64,000 bases of DNA from CAVXZE01 sp963766175. Lineage in GTDB: Bacteria; Myxococcota_A; UBA9160; UBA6930. Location: NCBI GenBank assembly GCA_963766175.1, contig CAVXZE010000004.1, positions 186,001 to 250,000 of the forward strand, read 5' to 3'. The notes beneath the pieces are model-generated. The model did not search any database. It saw only the letters and a program-made list of their open reading frames with translations, and was not told where the DNA came from. Every line of letters starts with the position of its first letter. Positions within the stretch are counted from its first letter, which is position 1. Position numbers and translations under genes: made by a program. Below, in pieces: positions 23,548 through 32,044 of this stretch.

Positions 23548-24966
23548 TCAGTATCGCCGCATTTCCGAGACCAGTCTCGTACCCACCTCCAGAGCCACAT
23601 CGGTGGCGGTGGGTTCCATGGCATTCATGAGGGTCTCGTACCGGTATTGCGCATCTGGCTCTTCGAAGTTGGATTTGTGAGGTAGATAGCCCATGAATCC
23701 ATTCGCCAGGCCGATGACGAACGACTCTGCCGCCATCCTTCCGTTTCTAGCCTGCCAGTCGAATGCGTTCTCAACCAGAATCTCGCCCGGCAAAGCCAGG
23801 AAATTGAACTTGTCGATGCAGATGACCTGAACCGGCATGTCAATTGGATTGCGCTGAGTGGGGTTGAACAGCTTGTTCAAACGCACGAAATAGTTGCACA
23901 CAGCCGTCATCAGTCTGCGCATCTCCGCTTCCGACATCCCCATCTCCACCACCTTCAGAGATGCATCCCGCCACAGGGTCGAAAGAGGCGTCAGATTCTC
24001 GGGCGAGATGTTTAGCGAATCCTCCCCCAGGTACTCGGCGATGATGTTCTGGTACTTCGCAAGTTCTTCACTGGCTGTGTCGTCATCCAGGTCGTGGAGA
24101 TTGGGCATCATCACGCAATCGGTCTTCCGGGATGCCAGAAACATCTCCGTCATGGACGGTTGCTGTTTCAAGCTGTGGATCACGGCCTTGGCCAGACGAT
24201 TGCCGATATCTTCCGCATCCTTGAACGTTCCCCCGAGATACCCACGCGTGTCCAGCGAGTCCCAGATTTCCCGGGTATCCGGAATGACGTTTCCCTCAGC
24301 CATGTTGAAGAAGAGGGCGTTCTCCGCACCCGTCTCCGCCTCGATGATTCGCTGAGCGCAGCCCGGGTAGTCGGCGCTGATCAGAAGATTGTCGTGACCA
24401 AGCGTCACCGCGTGACAGCCGCACCCGAACAGCACGGCCTTGACTCGACCCCTCGCCGTAGTTTCCGCCAGGAGCGCAAAGGTTCGATCATCCACCCGAT
24501 CGCGATCGCCTGTTGCGCGTCGATTGACGAGAAAGTCGACTGTCCCCGTACCGATCTTGATCCGACAGGCTTCAGCGTCCTCGACAGCAGATACGGCGAC
24601 GCTGACCAGCAGACGATGAAGAACCCCCAGATACTCCTCCACCTCTTCCGTCTGGATCAAGAACTCCATGGTTTCAGGACCAGAATGGGTATGAGAAGCC
24701 GTAATACAAATCTGTTCAGCTTCCACGCCGATCGTCTCGGATATTTCCCGGGTCACCTCATAAGCCAGACCGTTTGGAATACAGATCAAGTCTGTCGCAA
24801 TCATGAGAACACGAGCGGTCTCCTTGGCAAGATACAAAGCCTTGGCAAACAGCCGGTCGTGTACGGACCGGCTCAGCTGCCCGGCCCGCTGCCCGTATCC
24901 GCCCATACTGATGGGAACCGCGGGCGTGATGTCGGTTCTGGCTGTTCCCGACAGGAGTAGGCTCAA
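23548..24966 (-). CDS. Neutral/alkaline ceramidase-like amidase
   Basis: The 472-residue protein matches the N-terminal catalytic domain of neutral ceramidases: TDITPAVPISMGGYGQRAG, ITASHTHSGPETM (zinc ligands and catalytic loop) and FGCGCHAVTLGHDNLLISADYPG. True ceramidases have a signal peptide and a C-terminal Ig-like domain. This one has neither, so it is more likely a cytoplasmic amidase of the wider family. The TTG start at 24966 follows GGAGG by 4 bases. It precedes the nitronate monooxygenase-like gene (135-base gap) on the same strand. Substrate unknown. Confidence 0.82.
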   Translation of the reverse strand: MSLLLSGTARTDITPAVPISMGGYGQRAGQLSRSVHDRLFAKALYLAKETARVLMIATDLICIPNGLAYEVTREISETIGVEAEQICITASHTHSGPETMEFLIQTEEVEEYLGVLHRLLVSVAVSAVEDAEACRIKIGTGTVDFLVNRRATGDRDRVDDRTFALLAETTARGRVKAVLFGCGCHAVTLGHDNLLISADYPGCAQRIIEAETGAENALFFNMAEGNVIPDTREIWDSLDTRGYLGGTFKDAEDIGNRLAKAVIHSLKQQPSMTEMFLASRKTDCVMMPNLHDLDDDTASEELAKYQNIIAEYLGEDSLNISPENLTPLSTLWRDASLKVVEMGMSEAEMRRLMTAVCNYFVRLNKLFNPTQRNPIDMPVQVICIDKFNFLALPGEILVENAFDWQARNGRMAAESFVIGLANGFMGYLPHKSNFEEPDAQYRYETLMNAMEPTATDVALEVGTRLVSEMRRY

Positions 24967-25216
24967 GAGACCTCCGTTCAGACTCTACTCGACGCCCCGG
25001 GACACTCGCACTTTCTTCACCCATGCGCACGCCTTCCGCAAAACATATGTCGAAGCGCGACGCTACTGAGCAGCTCGAAACCGATGCAGGCAGTTGCCGT
25101 CAGCACCGTCACGTTTCCGATGATCGCGCGCGACGAAGACAGGACACCGTTCGACGCGAGACTTCGCGTACTCTTCGCAACCGGAGTTCTTCAGACGACA
25201 CCGAGAGGAAGATTTC

Positions 25217-26020
25217 ATGCAACCTGACAAAAGGCGACTGATTCGTGCATCCGGGGTTCTCGCTCTGGCAGCTTCGCTCTGCCTCGGCCTCGCCAGCGCG
25301 AGCTGGGCAACGTCGATCAATCACGGAAACTTCGCGGGAGATGGTGTGTTGTTCGTCGCGGTCAGCGAGGATTCGACCACCGATCCCGGTTCATTGCCTC
25401 TCTTCGGAGTACCCACGGTGAGTGGAGATTCCCTGGACTTCAATGGGATCTCGTTCGCCTCCTCCCCGAACGGCAGTGGCATCGACATCACCAACGGCAG
25501 TCTGACCATGGGGATCGAAGCCCAGGGCGGTGGGACGATCGACTCGATCTGCCTGCTCGAGGCAGGCGACTACACCCTCTTCGGGGCACCCGGCACCGTC
25601 GCTCTCGCCTCCGTGGGCGCCGCAGTCTATCTCGACATCCTCGAGGTGGACGGCATCGGGATCGATCCGATCAACGTACAGGCCAACCTGGTGTTCTCGC
25701 CGACGAACGGTTTCTTCGACCTGCAGACGGGTGGTCCGGCACTGGCCAGGATCTGGAACGGCGAATTGGTGATCGACGTGACGCAGGCGCTCGCGGACAA
25801 CGGCATCGAGGGTGGAGCCAGCAAGGTCTCGCTTACTCTCAGCAACATGCTCGCCGCGGCGAATGAATCGGGTGCGGCTTCCTTCATCAACAAGACCGAC
25901 CTCGATATCTCGGTCCGCGTGATTCCAGAGCCAGCGACGCTCGCGCTGGTGGGGGTCGGCCTTCTGGGCCTGTTCTTGATGGGCGAGCGACTACGGTCCC
26001 GTCGGCCAGAGGAGCTCTAA
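25217..26020 (+). CDS. PEP-CTERM-sorted secreted protein
   Basis: A signal peptide (ASGVLALAASLCLGLASASWA) starts the 267-residue protein, and the end has the PEP-CTERM sorting tail RVIPEPATLALVGVGLLGLF followed by basic residues (GERLRSRR). Exosortase systems cleave such tails and deliver the protein to the outer surface or exopolysaccharide. The body is beta-rich and low in cysteine and was not recognised. ATG 25217 has GAGAGGAAG upstream. It heads a three-gene group with a second PEP-CTERM protein and an SBBP/dockerin protein. The exosortase gene itself is not in this window. Confidence 0.88.
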   Translation: MQPDKRRLIRASGVLALAASLCLGLASASWATSINHGNFAGDGVLFVAVSEDSTTDPGSLPLFGVPTVSGDSLDFNGISFASSPNGSGIDITNGSLTMGIEAQGGGTIDSICLLEAGDYTLFGAPGTVALASVGAAVYLDILEVDGIGIDPINVQANLVFSPTNGFFDLQTGGPALARIWNGELVIDVTQALADNGIEGGASKVSLTLSNMLAAANESGAASFINKTDLDISVRVIPEPATLALVGVGLLGLFLMGERLRSRRPEEL

Positions 26021-26178
26021 CTACACAAAGCCGGAGCCCTCTTGCGCGCCCATCGCAATCCTGGTGCGCACTCGTTTCCGTGATTCGAGGCACAGCCCGC
26101 CCATTGATCTCTACGTACGGTTCTTCGGCGCGGTGAGGAGACTTCACCGAGAATCCGCTGGCACAAAGGAGAAGGCAG

Positions 26179-26760
26179 ATGCCGAGTCGACTCGCGATCC
26201 TGGTCCTGGTAGGAGTCTGGATCAGCTTTCCTGGCGGGGCCGCACGGGCGCTGAACATGATTTCGCTGACCCCCGTTACCTACCAAGCATCTCTGGGTGA
26301 GACGGTGGCGCTGACTCTACAGATGCAGTTCGACGAGGCGACGCTCGGCGGAGGTGTCGACCTCCTGTTCGACCCGAGCGTCCTCGACTTCGTCTTCTTC
26401 GAGTTCGATCCAGGACTCGAAGATGACCCCAGCTTTCGCCTGACTCCCTTGAGCCCCATCAACGGCGACCGCCTGGTGCTGGGATTCGGAGACTTCAACG
26501 GCATCGCGGGCTCACGGTTAATTGGGACCGTCACTTTCGATGCCGTGGGCCTGGGAATCGCCAATCTGTCGACGGGCCCCAACCTGCAGCCGGCGGGTCC
26601 CTTCGTCTCCGCCGCATCTCCCCTCGACCTGTTGCTGATGGAGTTCGAAGGGAGCACGGTGACGGTGGTCCCCGAGCCGAGCCCTCTCGGGCTGCTGATA
26701 CTCGGATCTGGTGGACCCATCCTTTTCGGATCGAAAGGTGGCGCGCGAAGGACCCAATGA
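26179..26760 (+). CDS. Cohesin-like protein with PEP-CTERM tail
   Basis: After a signal peptide (AILVLVGVWISFPGGAARA), residues about 30-150 resemble a cohesin/CBM-like beta-sandwich: ASLGETVALTLQMQFDEATL, then GGGVDLLFDPSVLDFVFFEF, in which the YDPSVL-type motif is diagnostic of cohesin-like domains. The C-terminus is a PEP-CTERM tail (VVPEPSPLGLLILGSGG) ending with basic residues. Its stop overlaps the next ATG as ATGA, and the next gene encodes a protein ending in dockerin-like repeats. A surface-attached cohesin capturing a secreted dockerin protein is therefore a reasonable model. The cohesin call rests on motif reading and needs profile confirmation. Confidence 0.75.
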   Translation: MPSRLAILVLVGVWISFPGGAARALNMISLTPVTYQASLGETVALTLQMQFDEATLGGGVDLLFDPSVLDFVFFEFDPGLEDDPSFRLTPLSPINGDRLVLGFGDFNGIAGSRLIGTVTFDAVGLGIANLSTGPNLQPAGPFVSAASPLDLLLMEFEGSTVTVVPEPSPLGLLILGSGGPILFGSKGGARRTQ

Positions 26761-28457
26761 AGGCTGAAATCCTGGTTCTCGCGGCGTTCTGTCTGCTCGG
26801 GTTACCTTCTTCGGCGACTGAGACGCCCAGTCGCGAGAGCTCTCGACCCAGTGCACCGGATTCGGAGCTCTCGCCTGCGGCGCCGCAGCCTTCGGTCGCT
26901 TGGCACCGCCCGCTTCCCCTGCGCTTCGAGGCCAATCGGGGCCAGAGCCACCCGAAGGTGAAGTTCATGTCTCGAGGGCATGGCTACACGCTCTTTCTGA
27001 CACCCGAAGAGGCGGTGCTGACCGTGATGGGTCGCCCCAGCGCGACCCGGGCCATGGACGCGATGCCCGCTGACCCCGCCGGAACACCTTCGCGCACCGC
27101 TGCCGTCCGCATCAGGTTGGTCGACAGCGCACCCAGCCCGAAGGTCTCGGGAGTGGAGAGACTCTCGGGACGCAGCCATTACCTCCTCGGAAACGACTCA
27201 GCCGAATGGCATGCTGACGTCCCCAGCTACGCGAAGGTGAAGTACCAGGAGGTCTATCCCGGCGTGGACCTCGTCTACTAAGGAAACGAGGGCCGCCTCG
27301 AGCACGATTTCATCCTCGCCCCGGGTGCCGATCCCGGAGCCATCCAGATCGCGTTCGAGGGAATCGAGGGACTGGAGATCGACGCTCGAGGAAGCCTTCT
27401 GCTTCGCACCTCCGTTGGTGAGCTTCGGCTGCAGGAACCTCACGCGTTTCAGCAGAAGGACGATCTGCGCCTCGAAATTCCGACCCGCTACGTGCTGAGT
27501 TCGAGTCGGAAAGTGGGGATCGAGGTGGCGTCCTACGACGCGACACGTCCGCTGGTCATCGATCCGATCCTGACCTACGCGACCTATCTGGGCGGAAACG
27601 GGGAGGACAACGGTGGCGGTATCCACGTAGACGATTCCGGGATCTACGTCGGGGGGATGACGCTCTCGACAGATTTCCCCTCGCAGGATCCCCTCGTTGC
27701 CTCGAACTCGGGAGGATTCGACGCCTTCGTGGCCAAGCTGGACCCGACCGGATCTTCGCTGGTCTATGCCACGTATCTGGGCGGGAGCGGTGACGAGATC
27801 CAGCGCGACCTGGCGGTGGACGAAGCGGGCAACGCCTACGTCTTCGGTGAGACGACGTCGAGCGACCTTCCCACCACCGCCGGAGCCTTCGACACGGCGT
27901 GTGGAGACGACGGCTCCTGCGACGGGGGAACCCCGGACGCCTTCGTGTCGAAACTCGATCCCACCGGATCGGCATTCCTCTACTCGACCTATCTCGGCGG
28001 CAGCAGTGCGGAGTACGGCGCCGACCTCGCAGTGGGACCCTCGGGAGACATCTACCTCAACGGAGATACCTACTCCACCGATTTCCCTACGGTGGCTCCC
28101 TTCCAACCCGCTCACGGGGTCGGGTCCAACTGGGACGCCTTCGTGGCGAGGATCGAGACCCTGGATGCGGATGGCGACGCGCTGGTCGACGACGCGGACA
28201 ACTGCGTCGACGTCCCCAACGAGGACCAGCGCGACTCGAACGGAGACGGCTACGGGAATCTGTGTGATCCGGACTTGAACGGGGATGAGATCGTCAACTT
28301 CATCGATCTCGGGATGATGAAGTCAGTGTTCTTCGGAAACGACGCCGACGCGGACCTGAATGGCGACGGAGTCGTGAACTTCCTGGATCTCGGGATCATG
28401 AAATCCTTCTTCTTCGGATCCCCGGGACCCAAGTGCGATCTTTGCCCGCCGCTGTAG
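26757..28457 (+). pseudogene. SBBP-repeat / dockerin-type exoprotein interrupted by an in-frame TAA
   Basis: The reading frame from ATG 26757 ends at TAA 27279-27281 but continues in the same frame to 28457. Around the stop the protein reads YPGVDLVY-stop-GNEGRLEHDFILAPG, where intact relatives carry a second tyrosine, so one base change explains the break. Downstream are beta-propeller SBBP repeats (LTYATYLGGNGEDNG, LVYATYLGGSGDEIQ, FLYSTYLGGSSAEYG), a calcium-binding thrombospondin-3-like segment (DADGDALVDDADNCVD) and two dockerin-like repeats (DLNGDEIVNFIDLG and DLNGDGVVNFLDLG). A signal peptide starts the N-terminal part. It may be a recent pseudogene, an assembly error or a read-through gene. 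It is coupled to the cohesin-like gene by ATGA. Confidence 0.8.
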
Positions 28458-29150
28458 GCGAATCTCTTCACGGGGGTTCTTCACGCCCGCTTCTGCATAG
28501 GCTCGCTTCGCCGCTATCTCGGTGGTGATGAAGTTGTCGAAATCCCACGAGTCATGCCCCACCTCGGTGCCGTTCGAGAGCGAGAGCTGAAGAGCCTTGA
28601 CCGAGACGAAATCCCTATAACCCATCTCCTCGGCCTTCTCGACCGTGGTGACGATCGTGCAGGCCGACCCATCGCTCACCCCAGAACCGTCGAACAGTCC
28701 CAGCGGCTCGGCGATGAGCGGCTCGGCCATGATGGTGTCCACGGCCACCGCCCTGCGCAGATGCGCCTTGGGGTTCTTGGTCCCGTTCGCGTGGCTCTTG
28801 GCCGAGACATGGCAATCGCGTCAGTGACTTGGAAGAGCAGCGCATCCGACCCCTGACCGTGCCGACCCCCGCTGATTCGAGCATGCTGGCCGTTCCGGTA
28901 CACCGCTGCCCGCGGAGAGCCCACGAACCCGTTATCGATGGTCTCGACCGCCTCACCGGTAGCCGCGTCTACCACCAGGAACGCCTCGGCCTGAAGACAC
29001 AGGTGCTTAGGGATATTCCGCTGGAATGGATCGGACTGGATGCGACGAAGCGTTTCAGGCGTGCCGCCAGATGATTCACTATGTTTCAGGATGTCTTGTG
29101 TTTCGAACTCCCGCTGAACTCCGCACCCCCGATGGCTCCGGAGGCCTGCC
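28458..29150. other. Decayed region between the SBBP gene and the sigma-54 activator
   Basis: These 693 bases hold the thiolase remnant (28470-28828). Before it on the minus strand (28830-29060) lies a second stretch that still looks coding (AEAFLVVDAATGEAVETIDN), which could not be assigned and has no clean start or continuation. No intact gene is seen. The ribosome site for the sigma-54 activator is at its right end. Confidence 0.6.
28470..28828 (-). pseudogene. Thiolase remnant (internal fragment, both ends lost)
   Basis: On the minus strand one frame reads KSHANGTKNPKAHLRRAVAV, then AEPLGLFDGSGVSDGSACTI and ITTEIAAKRAYAEAGVKNPR. This is the middle of a SCP-x/acetyl-CoA acyltransferase-type thiolase (compare the K.HANA..NPKA and SDGAA signatures). 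There is no usable start, a TGA lies just upstream in frame, and the fragment stops where the SBBP/dockerin gene ends. The N-terminal active-site cysteine region and the C-terminal histidine/cysteine region are missing, so it cannot be an enzyme. Confidence 0.7.
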
Positions 29151-30563
29151 ATGAGTGACAGCCCCGAAGATCTCTATCCCCTGATCCTGGACAGCATCAG
29201 CGAAGGGGTGTTCACGGTGGACGCGGAGTTCCGGATCACCTCCTTCAACGCCGAGGCCGAGGCGATCACGGGCTTCTCCCGGGAGCAGGCGCTGGGGCAC
29301 AAGTGCTACGAGGTGCTGCGGGCCAGCATCTGCCAGCGGGGATGTGCCGTCCGCAAGAGCCTGGAAACGGGCGAGCCGCAGCGGAACGTGCGCGTGACCG
29401 TGCTGAACCCGGAGATGGAGACCATTCCCATCTGCGTCTCGAGTGCGGTGTTGCGCGACCGGGAAGGGCGGATGATCGGCGGTGTAGAGGTCTTCCGGGA
29501 CATCTCCGAGGTCGAGGCGCTGCGCAGCGAGCTATCCGGACGCCGCGGCTTTGGGGACATGATCGGCGTGAGCGCGGCGATGCGGGAGATCTTCCGGCTG
29601 ATTCCCGATGTAGCACCTACAGACGCTCCGGTACTGATCAATGGGGCCAGTGGCACTGGAAAGGAACTGGTCGCCCAGGCGATTCACGACCAATCGGCCC
29701 GGAGCGAAGGCCCCTTCATCTGCGTGAACTGTGGCGCACTCCCGGACACGCTCTTGGAGTCTGAGCTGTTCGGCTACGTGCGCGGGGCGTTTACCGGCGC
29801 CCGGGGAAGCAAGCCGGGACGGTTCCAGCAGGCCGACGGAGGCACGCTCTTTCTCGACGAGGTGGGCGAGCTCTCTCCCGCCTTCCAGGTCAAGCTGCTG
29901 CGCGCGCTTCAGGAGGGAGAGGTGCAGCCGCTGGGAGGCACGGAGACGGTGCGCGTGGATGTGCGCATCATCGCCGCGACCAATCGCGACCTGCGCCAGC
30001 TGCTGGAGGAGGAGAAGCTACGCGAGGACCTCTACTACCGTCTCTGCGTGATCCCGATCCAGATTCCCCCCTTGCGAGAGCGCCGTGAAGACATCATTCC
30101 CCTGGTGGAGCACTACCTCTCGCGCCTGGCAGCGCGGACCGGAAAGGAGATCCGTGAGATCTCTCCCGATGCCTTGACCGCCCTTTACGACTACGACTAT
30201 CCCGGAAACGTGCGGGAGCTGACGAACATCCTGGAGCGGGCATTCGTCCTGTGTCACGAGGAGCAGATCGACCTCATCCACCTGCCGCCGGAGGTCGGAT
30301 CCAGCGAGGGCCAGTTGCCCGTTGAGCGGCCCTCGCGCCTGAAGCCTTCGGAGCACAGGTTGCTCTCGTCACCGGTGAGCGAAGCCGGCGGCGAGTCGGG
30401 GGTGTCCGACCGCTCCAACAGACGCGGACCCAACCGGCCCGAGGTCCAGCGACTCCTCGACGTCCTCGATGCCCACGGCTGGCGCCGCGACGAAACGGCC
30501 AGAGCGTTGGGCATCAGCCGCAGCACCCTCTGGCGGCGGATGAAGGAATACGGGTTGGCTTAG
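29151..30563 (+). CDS. Sigma-54-dependent transcriptional activator (PAS, AAA+, Fis-type HTH)
   Basis: An N-terminal PAS domain (about 8-125) carries a cysteine cluster C52, C61, C65 (KCYEVLRASICQRGCAV) that may bind a metal or sense redox state. The AAA+ domain has Walker A GASGTGKE (165-172), the sigma-54 contact loop GAFTGA (212-217), Walker B GGTLFLDEVGEL and arginine finger region IIAATNRDL. A Fis-type helix-turn-helix ends the protein (DETARALGISRSTLWRRMKE). GGAGG lies 7 bases before ATG 29151. It should activate sigma-54 promoters in response to a cytoplasmic signal. It is convergent with the selenoprotein gene. Confidence 0.95.
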   Translation: MSDSPEDLYPLILDSISEGVFTVDAEFRITSFNAEAEAITGFSREQALGHKCYEVLRASICQRGCAVRKSLETGEPQRNVRVTVLNPEMETIPICVSSAVLRDREGRMIGGVEVFRDISEVEALRSELSGRRGFGDMIGVSAAMREIFRLIPDVAPTDAPVLINGASGTGKELVAQAIHDQSARSEGPFICVNCGALPDTLLESELFGYVRGAFTGARGSKPGRFQQADGGTLFLDEVGELSPAFQVKLLRALQEGEVQPLGGTETVRVDVRIIAATNRDLRQLLEEEKLREDLYYRLCVIPIQIPPLRERREDIIPLVEHYLSRLAARTGKEIREISPDALTALYDYDYPGNVRELTNILERAFVLCHEEQIDLIHLPPEVGSSEGQLPVERPSRLKPSEHRLLSSPVSEAGGESGVSDRSNRRGPNRPEVQRLLDVLDAHGWRRDETARALGISRSTLWRRMKEYGLA

Positions 30564-30612
30564 AGTGCCAGAGTGCGCGCGGATCGACGGCGATTTCGCT
30601 GAGGAGGGATAT

Positions 30613-31941
30613 CTACTTCAGCAGTCGCTGCGCGGCGATGTGGACGGGATCCCATGCTCCGGAGAACGGCGGGGCATACGCCAGGTCCAGGTAGGCCAGC
30701 TCCTCCAGCGAAAGACCACCGGTCAAGGCGGTCGCCAGCGCGTTGATCCTCGAGACCACACCCTCAGCTCCCACACCCTGGGCCCCGAGGAGTCGGCCAC
30801 CTTCAGACTCTGCGACCAGGCGGAGCTGAAGCTCGCAGGCCCCGGGATAGCTGTGCGCCCTCGAAACGCCCCGGATCGCGGCCGAGACCGGTTTCAAGCC
30901 CGCTTCCCGTGCTTCTTCTTCGGTCAACCCAGTGCTGGCCACTTCGAGCCCGAAGACCTTGAAGCAGATGGAACCCACGATGCCCGGAAAGGAGAGACTC
31001 TGACCGCCGATATTGGCACCGGCGATACGACCGTGTTTGTTTGCGATGTCCCCGAGCGGTGCATACACGGGCCTCCCACTGACCCGATGATGGGATTCGC
31101 AGCAGTCGCCGGCGGCGTAGATGAAGGGAACGCTGGTCCGCATCCGTTCATCGACGGCGATGGCGCCAGTGGCTCCCAGGGTCAAGCCGGCCTCGGAGGC
31201 AAGAGCTACTGCAGGAACCACGCCGATGCCCAGGAGCACCAGATCGGTCTCCAGAGAACCATTGCTGGTATGGACGACGATTCCCTGGTTCGACGCCCGC
31301 TCGAACCCCTCCAGATTCGTGTTTCCCATGAACGCCACGCCGTTGCTCTCGATCTCCTCCCGGACCTGCTGGGCAAATTCGTTTCCGATCCGGTGCATGG
31401 GAAGCTCGCCCCGATAGACGAGGGTGGTCTCCAGATCCAGACGCCGAAAGGCTTCACACATCTCCAGCGCGACGAGTCCGGCTCCCACCACCACTGCTCG
31501 GCTGGCCCGACGTTCCTCGATGAAACGTCTGATGCGAACGGCATCGGTCACGTTCCGCAGGCAGAAGACCCCCTCGAGATCCTCTCCGGGGACACCGAGA
31601 CGCCGGGAATTCGCGCCGGTAGCCACGACCAGGTAATCGAAGGGCACTGATTCACCAGCGCTGAGTGTGACCGCCCCCTGATCGGGCAGGATCGCCTCTA
31701 CCCGGGTGTGGAGCTTCACGTCGATGCCCGACTTGGCGAAGGCTTCGGGGGTGCGTGCGATCAGCTTGCTCTCGTCCTCGATTACATCACCGATGTAATA
31801 GGGGGTCGGTCAGGTCGCGAAGGAGACGTGCTCACCCGCCTCCAATATCGTCACCTCCAGGTCGGGATCGAGACGCTTCGCTTTGGCTGCAGCACTCGGT
31901 CCTCCAGCACCCCCACCGACGACTACCAGCTTCCTTCCCAT
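30613..31941 (-). CDS. CoA-disulfide reductase/NADH oxidase-like selenoprotein (Sec at redox position 44)
   Basis: Reading from ATG 31941 (GGAGGT 6 bases upstream) gives a 442-residue flavoprotein, if the UGA at 31812-31810 is read as selenocysteine. The UGA falls in GEHVSFAT-U-PTPYYIGDVI, exactly where CoA-disulfide reductases have their redox cysteine (about residue 43). Other landmarks are the FAD loop GGGAGG (9-14), the NAD loop VVVGAGLVALE (150-160) and YAAGDC (275-280). Similarity continues uninterrupted on both sides and no other stop occurs. A perfect hairpin starts 10 bases after UGA, as required of bacterial SECIS elements. It should reduce CoA- or protein-disulfides or polysulfide. 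Without Sec decoding, only a 43-residue peptide would form. Confidence 0.88.
31781..31799 (-). promoter_or_regulatory. Bacterial SECIS-type hairpin directing Sec insertion at UGA 31812
   Basis: On the mRNA strand ATTACATC and GATGTAAT are perfect 8-bp arms around the loop GGU. The loop begins 18 nt after the UGA and starts with G, which fits the known bacterial SECIS rules as I recall them (short apical loop with a G in its first two positions, 16-37 nt from UGA). Flanking CCCC/GAGG bases can lengthen the stem. It lies within the coding sequence, as bacterial SECIS elements must. Confidence 0.82.
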
Positions 31942-32044
31942 GGCAGACCTCCAAGCGACGAGCGATCGCTCCTCGAACTCTTCTCTTCCCGGAAGCCCCT
32001 CTTGGCACCAGACCGTCTTCTAGACGAACGGGCACCCGCCGCAT

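Noticed and set aside
31810..31812. The UGA in the disulfide reductase as a frameshift or pseudogene stop
   Set aside because: Homology is continuous on both sides in the same frame, the codon falls on the catalytic cysteine position and a SECIS-type hairpin follows at the right distance. Sec decoding explains all three.
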